Shown here one piece after another: positions 1 to 8,697 of a DNA stretch of 36,447 nucleotides. The notes under the pieces are model-generated. The model was not told the origin of the DNA. It did no database searches and saw only the letters and a list, made by a program, of their open reading frames with translations. Positions within the stretch are counted from its first letter, which is position 1. Every line of letters begins with the position of its first letter. Source of the stretch: Bradyrhizobium jicamae (GTDB taxonomy: Bacteria > Pseudomonadota > Alphaproteobacteria > Rhizobiales > Xanthobacteraceae). The translations under genes and the position numbers were made by a program. The DNA lies in the NCBI RefSeq assembly GCF_018130215.1, contig NZ_JAFCKQ010000065.1:1-36447 (forward strand). Direction: 5' to 3'.

Positions 1-350
1 ACGTATAAGCCGTAACCCATCGCGCAGGGAAAGCCGGGTTGTTCCCGGTTACACCTGTGGTCCTACCCCCGTGCTTTCTACCTTGCACGGGGCCCATGGG
101 TGCGATCGGCACCCGGCTTTCCCTGCGCCCTCTGTTCACAGAGCGGCCAAACCGAAGAGCAAAGCTCGGACGGATCATGTCGCGAGAATGCGGATGCTTG
201 ACTCACAGGCAGCGCAACAGACTTGATGTCATCCCGGCCCTCGTGCGCAAATGCGCACCAGGCCGGGACGAGGGCGATTGTTGCGGCGGCAGCACGGTAC
301 CCGTCACCCTCGCTTTTGCTCCTGCCGCGCCCTTGGTCTACAACCAAGCC
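1..350. repeat. Structured intergenic repeat region at left window end
   Basis: No gene is supported here. A 17-bp perfect inverted repeat (23-39 with 111-127) encloses two smaller hairpins, 67-74/85-92 and 98-103/109-114. A second compound stem-loop lies at 232-268, with outer arms 232-239/261-268 and inner arms 243-248/253-258. Positions 57-133 recur exactly, inverted, at 36371-36447, and weaker similarity continues to about 195. An open frame runs through this block into the thioesterase, but its translation (39-350) is low-complexity and matches the repeat rather than a protein family. I treat it as non-coding. Confidence 0.8.
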
Positions 351-1262
351 ATGTCCGAACCAAGCATATCCCTGCCCTTCGATGAACTGACGCGGGCGAT
401 CCAGGCGCGTCGCTCGATCTATGGCGCGATCAGCGGCCTCAGGCTCGACCGTGCCGCGCCCGGCGAAGCCTGGGCGAGCCTGCCCTATCGGCCGGTGTTC
501 GTCGGCGACAGCGAGACCGGCGTCCTGCATGGCGGCGTGGTCACTGCGATGCTCGACGAAAGCTGCGGCATGGCCGTGCAGCTCGCACTCGACGGGACGC
601 GCGCGATCGCAACGCTGGACCTGCGCATCGATTACCAGAAGCCGGCGACGCCGGGCCTCGACATCAAGGCGCATTCGATCTGCTATCGCGTCACCCGGCT
701 GATCGCCTTCGTGCGAGCCACCGCCTATCAGGAGTCCGAGGACGACCCGGTCGCAACCGCGACCGCATGCTTCATGATCGATGCGAACCGCACCAACATG
801 CTGATCGACCGGGCGGAAGCGATCGCCACCGCGCTGCCGACGCTGGATGCGCCCGATGATCCGGCCGGCCCTTTCGCGGACAGCCCGTTCGCGCGCTGCC
901 TCGGGATCCAGGTCGGCGCCGATGATACGCTGGTGATGCCGTTCTCGCGAAAGATCATCGGCAATCCGATCCTGCCCGCGATCCATGGCGGCATCACCGG
1001 CGCCTTCCTCGAGACGACCGCGATCGTCGGCGTCACCCGCGAGCTCGGCATCAGGGCGCGGCCGAAGCCGATCGGGCTCACCATCAACTATCTGCGCTCG
1101 GGCCGCGCGCTCGACAGCCATGCGCGGGTGTCCGTCGTCAAGCAGGGCCGGCGCGTCGTCGCGTTCGAGGCGCAGGCCTGGCAGGATGATTCCGCCAAGC
1201 CGATCGCGTCCGCCTTCGGCCACTTCATGCTGCGGCAGACGCCGGACCTGGAGGAGGGTTAG
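351..1262 (+). CDS. Tandem hot-dog (PaaI-like) acyl-CoA thioesterase
   Basis: This 303-aa protein has two hot-dog thioesterase repeats. The first carries an HGG motif at residues 60-62, followed by the helix with the DE/S pattern (VVTAMLDES). The second carries IHGGITGAFLETT near residue 210. Family knowledge: 4HBT/PaaI proteins hydrolyse acyl-CoA thioesters, and duplicated forms fold as a double hot dog in one chain. The substrate cannot be read from sequence. The start at ATG 351 is preferred over the in-frame start at 39 because the upstream translation is repeat DNA. It overlaps the convergent phosphatase gene by 4 bp. No clear Shine-Dalgarno is visible, so the start is somewhat uncertain. 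Confidence 0.8.
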   Translation: MSEPSISLPFDELTRAIQARRSIYGAISGLRLDRAAPGEAWASLPYRPVFVGDSETGVLHGGVVTAMLDESCGMAVQLALDGTRAIATLDLRIDYQKPATPGLDIKAHSICYRVTRLIAFVRATAYQESEDDPVATATACFMIDANRTNMLIDRAEAIATALPTLDAPDDPAGPFADSPFARCLGIQVGADDTLVMPFSRKIIGNPILPAIHGGITGAFLETTAIVGVTRELGIRARPKPIGLTINYLRSGRALDSHARVSVVKQGRRVVAFEAQAWQDDSAKPIASAFGHFMLRQTPDLEEG

Positions 1263-2095
1263 TCACTGTTCGGCGGCAGGATCGCCTGCCGCGCCGCATG
1301 CCAGCTCGCCTCATCCGGCGCGCACAACAGTCCGCCGCCGTGATTGACGGGCTTGTAGGGGGAGCCGTCGAAATGCGCGCTGTATCCGCCGGCCTCGCGA
1401 TGCAGCAGCCAGCCGGCGGCGTGATCCCACGGCATCAGCTTGTTGTAGAACAGCAGGTGGCAATACCCCGACGCCGCCATCCGGTATTCATGCGCGGCGC
1501 AGCGGAGCCAGCAGGTCATGCCGAGTTTCGAAAGATTACCCGCGACCGTCGCCCGCAGCGGCTCGGGCAGGAAGTTGACGCCGATCACCGCCTCCATCTG
1601 CTTGACCGGCACGGCAGGGGCGACCTTCAGATCGTGGCGCCGGCCATCCGTTGTCTCGAGCCAGGCGCCCTCGCCGCGCAGCGCGAAGGCGGTGTCGTTG
1701 CAGACGGGATCATGGATGGCGCCAAACACGATCTCGCCGCGCATGGTGGCGGCGACCATGGTGCCGAACAGCGGCAGGCTGGAGGTGAAATTCCGCGTGC
1801 CGTCGATCGGGTCGACGATGAAGGCGAGCTCCGCCGTTCCGATCCGGTCGAGCGCTGCCGGATCCTTCGCCGTTCCCTCCTCGCCGATGATGGCGGCGCC
1901 GGGAAATGCGCGCGACAGCTCAGCCGAGATCACCTGCTCGGCGGCTTCGTCGGCTTCGGTGACCACGTCGAAGACGGAGGTCTTGGTGCGGACCTCGATC
2001 TCCCGCACCCGCCGGAACCGCGGCATGATCTCGGTGCGGGCGGCCTCGGCCAGGATGTTTCCGATGGTCAGCGCATCGACATGGGACAGTTTCAC
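1259..2095 (-). CDS. Inositol monophosphatase family protein
   Basis: This 278-aa protein belongs to the Mg2+-dependent, Li+-sensitive phosphatase superfamily (IMPase/SuhB/CysQ/HisN). The metal-site motifs are present: GEEGT at 71-75, DPIDGT at 95-100, and the C-terminal WDHAAGWLLHREAGG. The length is typical. The start is GTG at 2095 with an AGGAG eight bases upstream. It lies 57 bp downstream of the sugar ABC permease on the same strand, so it may be the last gene of that operon and handle a sugar or polyol phosphate. Inositol-1-phosphatase, histidinol-phosphatase and 3'-phosphoadenosine nucleotidase activities cannot be told apart by eye. Confidence 0.85.
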   Translation of the reverse strand: MKLSHVDALTIGNILAEAARTEIMPRFRRVREIEVRTKTSVFDVVTEADEAAEQVISAELSRAFPGAAIIGEEGTAKDPAALDRIGTAELAFIVDPIDGTRNFTSSLPLFGTMVAATMRGEIVFGAIHDPVCNDTAFALRGEGAWLETTDGRRHDLKVAPAVPVKQMEAVIGVNFLPEPLRATVAGNLSKLGMTCWLRCAAHEYRMAASGYCHLLFYNKLMPWDHAAGWLLHREAGGYSAHFDGSPYKPVNHGGGLLCAPDEASWHAARQAILPPNSD

Positions 2096-2152
2096 GCGGC
2101 ATTCTCCTGCGTTGCGGCGGCATCGTATCGCAGCAATGTGACCAGGTGGCGA

Positions 2153-3343
2153 TCAGCGGCGCTGGTTGTAGACGTCGATGCAGACGGCGCCGAGCAGGAC
2201 GAGGCCCTTGATCACCTGCTGGTAGTCGATGCCGATGCCGAGGATCGACATGCCGTTGTTCATCACGCCCATGATCATCGCGCCGACCACCGCGCCGCCG
2301 ACACGGCCGACGCCGCCATAGGCCGAGGCGCCGCCGATGAAGCAGGCGGCGATGACGTCGAGCTCGAAGCCGAGCCCGGCCTTCGGCGTCGCCGTGTTGA
2401 GGCGCGCTGCGAACACCAGCCCGGCCAGCGCCGCCAGCACACCCATGTTGACGAAGGTCAGGAAGGTGAGCCGCTCGGTCTTGATGCCGGAGAGCTTCGC
2501 CGCCTTGGCATTGCCGCCCACCGCATAGATCTGCCGGCCGACCACCGTGCGGCGGGTGACGAAGCCGTAGAGCGCGATCAACACCGTCATGATGACCAGC
2601 ACGTTCGGCAGGCCGCGATGCGAGGCGATCAGATAGGTGAAGTAGAGCACGGCACCCGCCAGCGCGATGCTCTTGGCGACGAAGAACATGTACGGTTCGA
2701 CCTCGATGCCGTGCGACGCCTCGCGCGCCCGGCTCTTGGCGCTGGCGAGCACAAGCGCAAACGCCAGCACGATGCCGATCAGAAGCGAGGTCGGGTAGAG
2801 CGTGCCGGCGCTCGGGAACAATTCCGGAATGAAGCCGGACGACAGTTTCTGGAAGGTCGACGGAAACGGCCCGACCGATTGCCCCTGCAGCACGGCGAGC
2901 GCCAGCCCCTTGAACACCAGCATGCCCGCCAGCGTCACGATGAAGGACGGAATGCGGAAATAGGCGATCCAGTAGCCCTGGGCCGCGCCGATCGCGGCGC
3001 CGACCAGCAGGCAGGCGACGAAGGCGATCGGGTAGCCGACATGGTAGCGCACCATCAGCACCGCGGCGACCGCGCCCACGAAGCCCGCGACCGAACCGAC
3101 CGAGAGGTCGATATGCCCGGTGACGATCACCAGCAGCATGCCGAGCGCCATGATGACGATGTAGCTGTTCTGCAACACGAGGTTGGTGAGATTGAGCGGC
3201 TGCAGCAGCGTGCCGTCGGTGACGATTTCGAAGAACAGCATGATCGCGAGCAGCGACAGCAGCATGCCGTAATTGCGCAGATTGTTCTTGATGAAGCCGG
3301 AATGCTTGGGAGCCTCGGGAAGTGACACCGTCTTGTCGGTCAT
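2153..3343 (-). CDS. gguB: Sugar ABC transporter permease, GguB/MmsB (XylH-like)
   Basis: This 396-aa polytopic inner-membrane protein of the BPD_transp_2 family is the channel of a monosaccharide importer. Hydrophobic segments run through most of its length. The family signature GHIDLSVGS is near residues 96-104, and the C-terminal part holds the LGFELDVIAACFIGGAS and GGVGRVGGAVVGA loops. It is longer than ribose permeases (about 320 aa), as is usual for GguB/XylH. Its start overlaps the end of the ATPase gene by 4 bp, indicating translational coupling. With the ChvE-type binding protein and the duplicated ATPase it forms a complete importer. Confidence 0.9.
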   Translation of the reverse strand: MTDKTVSLPEAPKHSGFIKNNLRNYGMLLSLLAIMLFFEIVTDGTLLQPLNLTNLVLQNSYIVIMALGMLLVIVTGHIDLSVGSVAGFVGAVAAVLMVRYHVGYPIAFVACLLVGAAIGAAQGYWIAYFRIPSFIVTLAGMLVFKGLALAVLQGQSVGPFPSTFQKLSSGFIPELFPSAGTLYPTSLLIGIVLAFALVLASAKSRAREASHGIEVEPYMFFVAKSIALAGAVLYFTYLIASHRGLPNVLVIMTVLIALYGFVTRRTVVGRQIYAVGGNAKAAKLSGIKTERLTFLTFVNMGVLAALAGLVFAARLNTATPKAGLGFELDVIAACFIGGASAYGGVGRVGGAVVGAMIMGVMNNGMSILGIGIDYQQVIKGLVLLGAVCIDVYNQRR

Positions 3344-4908
3344 TGCGCCGCTCCTTCCGCCCGCACCCCGCCGTTCGCGGACATCCTGACATTGCGCATG
3401 ATGGCGCGCATGATCTTCTCCTGCGTCGCGTCGGCCGCCGCGAATTCACCGACGAAGGCGCCGTCATTCATCACGCAAATCCGGTCGCAGATGCCGAGCA
3501 GCTCGGGCATTTCCGACGAGATCACCACGACGCCCTTGCCGGCCTCGGCCAGCTCGTTGATGATACAATAGATCTCGTATTTCGCCCCGACATCGATCCC
3601 GCGGGTTGGCTCGTCCAGCATCAGGACCTTCGGATCGGTCATCAGCCATTTCGACAGCACCACCTTCTGCTGGTTGCCGCCCGAGAGCTGCCCGGTCTCC
3701 TGGTAGACGTCGGAGCAGCGGATCCGCATCCGGTTGCGGTAGTCGCTGGCAGCCTTCAGCTCGATGACGTCGTCGATCACGCCGCGCTCGGAGACCTGAC
3801 CGAGGCTCGCCAGCGAGACGTTCTTGCGGACGTCGTCGGCCAGGATCAGCCCGAGCAGCTTGCGGTCCTCGGTGACATAGGCAAGGCCCGCATTGATCGC
3901 AGCCGGCACGCTGGAGAGATCGGGCTCGCCGCCATCGAGGCGGACCCTGCCGGAGATATTGTAGCCCCAGGCGCGGCCGAACAGGCTCATGGCGAACTCG
4001 GTCCGCCCGGCGCCCATCAGGCCGGCGATGCCGACGACCTCGCCGCGGCGCACGGTGAAATCGACATTCTTGATCACCTGCCGCTCGGTATGCAGCGGGT
4101 GATGCACCGACCAGTTCTCCACGTTCATCACGGGATCGCCGATCGGAACGTTCCGCTCGGGGAAGCGGTGGGCGAGATCGCGATTGACCATGCTGCGGAT
4201 GATGCGGTCCTCCTCGACCTGCTCGGTCAGGCAGTCGAGGCTGTCGACTGTGCGACCGTCGCGCAGCACGGTGATGCGGTCGGCGACGCGCGCCACCTCG
4301 TTCAGCTTATGCGAGATCAGGATCGAGGCGATGCCTTGCGCGCGGAACGCCAGCAGCCGGTCCAGCAGGGCCGCGCTGTCGGCCTCGTTGAGGCTCGCGG
4401 TCGGCTCGTCGAGGATCAGGAGCTTGACCTTCTTGGACAGCGCCTTGGCGATCTCGACGAGCTGCTGCTTGCCGACACCGAGATCGGTGACCAGGGTGTC
4501 CGGAGACTCGCGCAGGCCGACCTGCGCCAGCAGCTCCGCTGTGCGCCGGTACACCGCGTCGCGATCGATCACGCCGAAGCGCGACGGCGGATGCGACAGG
4601 AAGATGTTCTCGGCGATCGACAGCAGCGGGATCAGCGCCAGCTCCTGGTGGATGATGATGATCCCGAGCGCCTCAGAATCGTTGATGTCGCGGAAGCGCC
4701 GCTCCTCGCCGTCGAAGACGATGGATCCCTCATAGCTGCCGGCGGGATAGACCCCGCTCAGCACCTTCATCAGGGTCGACTTGCCGGCGCCATTCTCGCC
4801 GACCAGCGCGTGGATCTGCCCGGGATCGACGGTGAAATTGACGTCGCGCAGCGCCTGCACGCCTGCAAAGCTCTTGCTGACGCCGCGCATCTCAAGCATT
4901 GCCGTCAT
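3340..4908 (-). CDS. gguA: Sugar ABC transporter ATPase, duplicated NBD (GguA/MmsA)
   Basis: This 522-aa cytoplasmic ATPase has two fused nucleotide-binding domains. The N-terminal domain has a canonical Walker A (GENGAGKST, 37-45) and the DEPTASL Walker B/D-loop, but a degenerate signature (LGVGKQQ). The C-terminal domain has a degenerate Walker A (GLMGAGRTE) with an intact LSGGNQQK signature and LMLDEPTRG. This complementary asymmetry is normal for the carbohydrate-uptake CUT2 class, including XylG, RbsA, MglA and GguA. It sits between the binding protein and the permease. The sugar is inferred only from the ChvE-like partner. Confidence 0.92.
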   Translation of the reverse strand: MTAMLEMRGVSKSFAGVQALRDVNFTVDPGQIHALVGENGAGKSTLMKVLSGVYPAGSYEGSIVFDGEERRFRDINDSEALGIIIIHQELALIPLLSIAENIFLSHPPSRFGVIDRDAVYRRTAELLAQVGLRESPDTLVTDLGVGKQQLVEIAKALSKKVKLLILDEPTASLNEADSAALLDRLLAFRAQGIASILISHKLNEVARVADRITVLRDGRTVDSLDCLTEQVEEDRIIRSMVNRDLAHRFPERNVPIGDPVMNVENWSVHHPLHTERQVIKNVDFTVRRGEVVGIAGLMGAGRTEFAMSLFGRAWGYNISGRVRLDGGEPDLSSVPAAINAGLAYVTEDRKLLGLILADDVRKNVSLASLGQVSERGVIDDVIELKAASDYRNRMRIRCSDVYQETGQLSGGNQQKVVLSKWLMTDPKVLMLDEPTRGIDVGAKYEIYCIINELAEAGKGVVVISSEMPELLGICDRICVMNDGAFVGEFAAADATQEKIMRAIMRNVRMSANGGVRAEGAAQ

Positions 4909-4974
4909 CGAATCTCGTCCCGCAGCGCAAATCGCGTCCGGCGCGGCCGGCTGGTGCCGGCCGGCCGGTCCGCC

Positions 4975-6048
4975 CTAGTCGAATTGCGAGCGCTTGTAGT
5001 AGCCGCTGTCAATCAGGACTTTCTCCCAATTGGTCTTGTCCACCACCACGGGCTTGAGCAGATAGGATGGAACCACCTTGACACCATTGTTGTAGGTCTT
5101 GGTGTCGTTGACGGTGACCTCCTTCTTGTTCATCACGGCATCGACCATGTCGGCCGTCACCTTGGCGAGGTCGCGGGTGTCCTTGAAGATGGTCGAATAT
5201 TGCTCGCCGCGCAGCATGGCCTTGATCGAGGGAACCTCGGCATCCTGCCCGCTCACGAACGGCATCGGCTGGTCCTTGCTGCCATAGCCGACGCCCTTCA
5301 GCGAGGAGATGATGCCGATCGACAGGCCGTCATAAGGCGACAGCACCGCATCGACCCGCTTCTTGCCGTAGTAGGCGCTGAGCAGATTGTCCATGCGCGC
5401 CTGCGCGGTCGCGCCGTCCCAGCGCAGGGTCGCGACCTTGTCCATGCCCATCTGGCCGCTGCCGACCACGAGCTTGCCGCTGTCGATGTAGGGCTTCAGC
5501 ACCGACATCGCGCCGTCGTAGAAGAAATAGGCGTTGTTGTCGTCGGGCGAGCCGCCGAACAATTCGATGTTGAAGGGACCCTTGCCCTCCTTCAGCCCGA
5601 GCGCCTTCTCGATCGATTGCGCCTGCAGCACACCGACCTGGAAATTGTCGAAGGTCGCGTAATAGTCGACATTCGGCGTATCGCGGATCAGGCGGTCATA
5701 GGCGATGACGGTGATGCCCTGGGCCTTGGCCTGCTTGAGCGCGTCGGACAGCGTGGTGCCGTCGATCGCTGCGATGACCAGCACCTTGGCACCCTTGGTC
5801 ACCATGTTCTCGACCTGGGAGAGCTGGTTCGGGATGTCGTCCTCGGCATATTGCAGATCGGTGCCGTAGCCGCGCTCCTTCAGCACCTTGACCATGTTGT
5901 TGCCGTCGTCGATCCAGCGCGCCGAGGATTTGGTCGGCATCGCGATCCCGATCGTCGCCTTGCCTTGAGCCAGCGCCTCGCTGTTGGCCGCGGCCCCGGC
6001 AAGGCCGGCCAGCGCCAGCGAAAACAAGGCAGTCCTCAGTTTGAACAT
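4975..6048 (-). CDS. chvE: Multiple-monosaccharide binding protein, ChvE family
   Basis: This 357-aa periplasmic protein has an N-terminal signal peptide (about 1-27, ending SEALAQG), then a type I periplasmic-binding fold. It begins IGIAMPTKSSARWIDDGNNM and contains YDRLIRDTPNVDYY and the C-terminal SYLLKPVVVDKTNW, all characteristic of ChvE. Family knowledge: ChvE binds several aldoses (galactose, glucose, arabinose, xylose) and in Agrobacterium also presents sugars to the VirA kinase. No virA-like gene is seen here, so a plain uptake role is likely. An AGGGAG Shine-Dalgarno lies 6 bp before the ATG. It is first in the chvE-gguA-gguB order. Confidence 0.9.
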   Translation of the reverse strand: MFKLRTALFSLALAGLAGAAANSEALAQGKATIGIAMPTKSSARWIDDGNNMVKVLKERGYGTDLQYAEDDIPNQLSQVENMVTKGAKVLVIAAIDGTTLSDALKQAKAQGITVIAYDRLIRDTPNVDYYATFDNFQVGVLQAQSIEKALGLKEGKGPFNIELFGGSPDDNNAYFFYDGAMSVLKPYIDSGKLVVGSGQMGMDKVATLRWDGATAQARMDNLLSAYYGKKRVDAVLSPYDGLSIGIISSLKGVGYGSKDQPMPFVSGQDAEVPSIKAMLRGEQYSTIFKDTRDLAKVTADMVDAVMNKKEVTVNDTKTYNNGVKVVPSYLLKPVVVDKTNWEKVLIDSGYYKRSQFD

Positions 6049-6508
6049 GCGTCACTCCCTCTGTTGTTTGATTGGTCTCGTAGAAGCCTTCAGTCGTCGG
6101 CGACCTCGGGCGAACCCGCCACGCGTCTCGTGCGGCATCGCGGGCGCACCGCCGCCGTCACGACCGTAAAATGCTTGATGTCGATGCGGTCCATCGGCGA
6201 CCCGCTCCCTCGCTCGCGCACGGCAACCCATCCCAATCCGCTGACCGCCGGCCGGTTCACCGGGCTGCGATGGAAAAGAGCAAGGCGCGCACAGCAGGAA
6301 AGGCTTTGGCGGTCATGAGGCGCAGTCTCCCGGAATGGTTCGAGTGTGCCGCCTATCCGAATTCACGGTATCACGGCACCCCTTCGCGGCCCGTTCGCGG
6401 TCGCTTCCCCACTATTTCACAAAAAATGCGGGTCGACTAATCATATTATTTGACTATTGGATATCACGGGAACGGATCAAGGCGGCCCAGCCCGGAGGGG
6501 GTCCGGGG
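6049..6508. other. Intergenic region, cbbY end to chvE start
   Basis: No convincing gene is present in these 460 bp. The region must hold the chvE promoter on the minus strand. The only AT-rich patch (6438-6467) contains an imperfect inverted repeat, TAATCA-N7-TGACTA at 6438-6456. It is about 390 bp upstream of chvE, so a role as an operator is speculative. A GC-only hairpin (6491-6496/6502-6507) abuts the cbbY stop codon. It lacks a U tract and is at best a weak terminator for the cbb operon. Confidence 0.6.
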
Positions 6509-7225
6509 TCAATAGTCGAGGCAGGACAGGTCATCGATGACCAGCAGCGCCCCGGTCCAGTCATCGTCCTGGAAATAGGCGCTGCGGGTGATGACGACGG
6601 GAATGCCGGCGTGCGATGCGGCGGCAAGGCCGTTGCCGGAATCCTCAACGGCGATGCAATCGGCTGGTCCGAGACCGAGCCGTTCCAGCACCTCGATATA
6701 GACGTCGGGCGCGGGCTTCTTCCGCGGAACGTCGTCCCCTGCAACGATTGCCTCGAACAATCCGGCCCATTCGCGGCCGAGCGCAACCGACAGCAGCGCA
6801 TCGATATTGCCGTGCGACGTCGTCGTCGCGATCGCGAGGCGCTGGCCGCGCCTGCGGGCGCCGTCGATCCAGGCGTCCACCCCCGGGCGCAGCGGGCAAC
6901 CGCCCGAGGCGATCAGCTCGGCGTAGCGCGCCGTCTTGATGCGATGCAGATCGGCAATCTCTTCGAAGGACAGCAGCGGGACGACGCTGTGCTGGTCGAA
7001 GGCACGGATGCGCTCCTTGCCACCCGCGATGCGCAGCAACCGTCCATAGGTGGCGCGATCCCAGTACCAGTGGAGACCGGCTTCGGCGAAGGCCTCGTTG
7101 AAGGCGCGACGATGCACTTCTTCGGTTTCAGCCAGCGTGCCGTCGACATCGAAGATCAGCGCGCGGGCGCTGCCGATCACCTCCCGCATCCCGCTGGTGC
7201 GGATCGCTGCCAGCGCCGCGCTCAT
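6509..7225 (-). CDS. cbbY: CbbY, HAD-family xylulose-1,5-bisphosphate phosphatase
   Basis: This 238-aa HAD subclass IA hydrolase has motif I FDVDGT at 25-30 with the cap-region sequence AETEEVHRRAFNEAF. Motif II lies in IATTTSH, motif III is the RKKPAPDVY lysine, and motif IV is VEDSGNG. Family knowledge: Rhodobacter CbbY dephosphorylates xylulose-1,5-bisphosphate, a misfire product that inhibits RuBisCO after CbbX releases it. It is the last gene of the operon, and its ATG overlaps the cbbX stop by 4 bp, so the activase and the phosphatase are translationally coupled. It differs from the phosphoglycolate phosphatase (CbbZ/Gph) often found at this position. The cap sequence favours CbbY. Confidence 0.88.
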   Translation of the reverse strand: MSAALAAIRTSGMREVIGSARALIFDVDGTLAETEEVHRRAFNEAFAEAGLHWYWDRATYGRLLRIAGGKERIRAFDQHSVVPLLSFEEIADLHRIKTARYAELIASGGCPLRPGVDAWIDGARRRGQRLAIATTTSHGNIDALLSVALGREWAGLFEAIVAGDDVPRKKPAPDVYIEVLERLGLGPADCIAVEDSGNGLAAASHAGIPVVITRSAYFQDDDWTGALLVIDDLSCLDY

Positions 7226-8157
7226 TGCCCCTCGCCTGCCGCGGCCATGTCGCTTGCGAACACGCGGCTGGCGAGGACATCGCCGGCCTCGATCGACATC
7301 ACGTCGTCCGCGGTCAGGATGCGATCGAGCTTGGCCACGATGCGGTTGGCCTGGCGCAGCCTGATCCTGTCAAGCGCGTTGCGGATCGAGCGCGCGTTCG
7401 AGAACAGCGGCTGTGTCTTGCGCACCGAGATGTAGCGGATGAAGGCATCGCGTGCTTCGGGGGAGAAACGATAATTCTGCTGCTGCAACATCAATTCCGA
7501 GATCCAGAGCAGCTCGGCGTCCGAATAGTCCGGGAAGTCGATGTGATGGGCGATGCGCGACCGGAAGCCCGGATTGCTCTGGAAGAATTTCTCCATCCGG
7601 TCGCCATAGCCGGCCAGGATCACCACCAGGTCCTCGCGCTGCTGCTCCATCACCTGAAGCAGGATCTCGATCGCCTCCTGGCCGTAGTCGCGCTCGTTCT
7701 CGGGCCGGTAGAGGTAATAGGCCTCGTCGATGAACAGCACGCCGCCCATGGCCTTCTTCAGGATCTCCTTTGTCTTCGGCGCGGTATGGCCGATATATTG
7801 GCCCACCAGATCGTCGCGGGTGACGCTGATGACATGGCCGCGGCGCACGAAGCCGAGCCGGTGCAGGATGCCGGCCATCCGCAGCGCCACCGTGGTCTTG
7901 CCGGTGCCGGGATTGCCGGTGAACGACATGTGCAGCGTCGGAAACGTGGTAGCGAGCGCCATCTTCTGCCTGATGCGCTCGACCAGCAGCAGGGAGGCGA
8001 TCTCGCGGATGCGTGTCTTCACCGGCTTGAGCCCGATCAGTTCGGAATCGAGCTGGTCGAGCACGGCGCCGATGCCGAGGTCGGCGAATTCATGCCGGAG
8101 GTCGATCGCCTCGACCGGTGCTTCGCGGGGCAGTTCTTGCGGTTTCGTCATGATCAT
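7222..8157 (-). CDS. cbbX: CbbX, red-type RuBisCO activase (AAA+)
   Basis: This 311-aa AAA+ ATPase has Walker A GNPGTGKTT at 81-89, Walker B LFIDEA at 141-146 and the pore-loop YIGHTAPKT at 121-129. Family knowledge: hexameric CbbX, stimulated by RuBP, threads the extended C-terminus of red-type RuBisCO large subunit through its pore to release inhibitory sugar phosphates. The CbbL encoded here is red type, so the pair is consistent. The start is given as ATG 8157; a second ATG two codons in is equally possible. It follows cbbS after a 102-bp gap with a stem-loop and overlaps cbbY by 4 bp. Confidence 0.95.
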   Translation of the reverse strand: MIMTKPQELPREAPVEAIDLRHEFADLGIGAVLDQLDSELIGLKPVKTRIREIASLLLVERIRQKMALATTFPTLHMSFTGNPGTGKTTVALRMAGILHRLGFVRRGHVISVTRDDLVGQYIGHTAPKTKEILKKAMGGVLFIDEAYYLYRPENERDYGQEAIEILLQVMEQQREDLVVILAGYGDRMEKFFQSNPGFRSRIAHHIDFPDYSDAELLWISELMLQQQNYRFSPEARDAFIRYISVRKTQPLFSNARSIRNALDRIRLRQANRIVAKLDRILTADDVMSIEAGDVLASRVFASDMAAAGEGQ

Positions 8158-8172
8158 CTCGCATTTAAAAGC

Positions 8173-8199
8173 TCCGTCGCCGCGGCGGCGACGACGGAG
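8173..8199 (-). promoter_or_regulatory. Stem-loop between cbbS and cbbX
   Basis: Arms 8173-8180 and 8192-8199 pair perfectly (8 bp), with further GC pairing possible in the loop. On the minus strand the hairpin is followed directly by GCTTTTAAATG. It is the only sizeable structure in the unusually long cbbS-cbbX gap. It could act as a leaky terminator or as a 3' RNA-stability element, giving more cbbLS than cbbX message. The U tract is only four bases, so termination would be partial at best. Confidence 0.5.
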
Positions 8200-8259
8200 A
8201 AGTGCATCCGGACCAGGACGGCCGAGGGAGTAATCCGCCTGGCTTTGACCGGACGCGTG

Positions 8260-8685
8260 TCAGCGGTCGGCGTAGCGCTCGCCCTCGGGGCGCGTCGCCG
8301 CATAGGAGTGCGTCGAATAGCGCACGTTGCGTCCGACGGATTCCTGCCGGTCGAGCCGGAAGCCGGGCTCCTCCTGCGGCCGGGTGACGATGAAGGACAG
8401 GCGCACCGACTCCCAGCCGTGGCTGGAATCGAAGCCGGAGATCCGGATGTAACGGTCGCCGTACACGCGCCGGCAGTCGGCGAGTTCCTTCATGATGCCC
8501 GCCGCGTCGCGGAGGTCGAACATCGGCAGGCCCCACATCTCCCAGTAGGTGTTGCGGGGATGCGGATCGTCGGTGAACTCGATGTTCACCGCCCAGCCCT
8601 TGTCGAGGCAGTATTGCACTTGCGCCGCGATCTGCTCGTCGGTGAGATCGGGCAGGAACGAGAAGCAGCCCTGGGTTATGCGCAT
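8260..8685 (-). CDS. cbbS: RuBisCO small subunit, red type
   Basis: This 141-aa small subunit begins MRITQGCFSFLPDLTDEQI, the red-type N-terminus. It contains the conserved NTYWEMWGLPMFDL segment and a C-terminal extension of about 30 residues after FIVTRP. In the family this extension forms the beta-hairpin that lines the central channel of red-type L8S8 enzymes. It lies 12 bp after cbbL in the same operon. No anomalies were noticed. Confidence 0.96.
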   Translation of the reverse strand: MRITQGCFSFLPDLTDEQIAAQVQYCLDKGWAVNIEFTDDPHPRNTYWEMWGLPMFDLRDAAGIMKELADCRRVYGDRYIRISGFDSSHGWESVRLSFIVTRPQEEPGFRLDRQESVGRNVRYSTHSYAATRPEGERYADR

Positions 8686-8697
8686 GAAAAGCTCCTG

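Noticed and set aside
39..350. N-terminal extension of the thioesterase frame
   Set aside because: It translates the hairpin repeat, which also occurs inverted at the other window end in a different context.
1298..6318. Long plus-strand open frames opposite the phosphatase and sugar ABC genes
   Set aside because: The translations are low-complexity (RDQ/HH-rich) and lie opposite genes with clear catalytic motifs.
6491..6507. GC hairpin at the end of cbbY as a terminator
   Set aside because: The stem is only 6 bp and there is no U tract on the transcribed strand; mentioned only in the intergenic entry.
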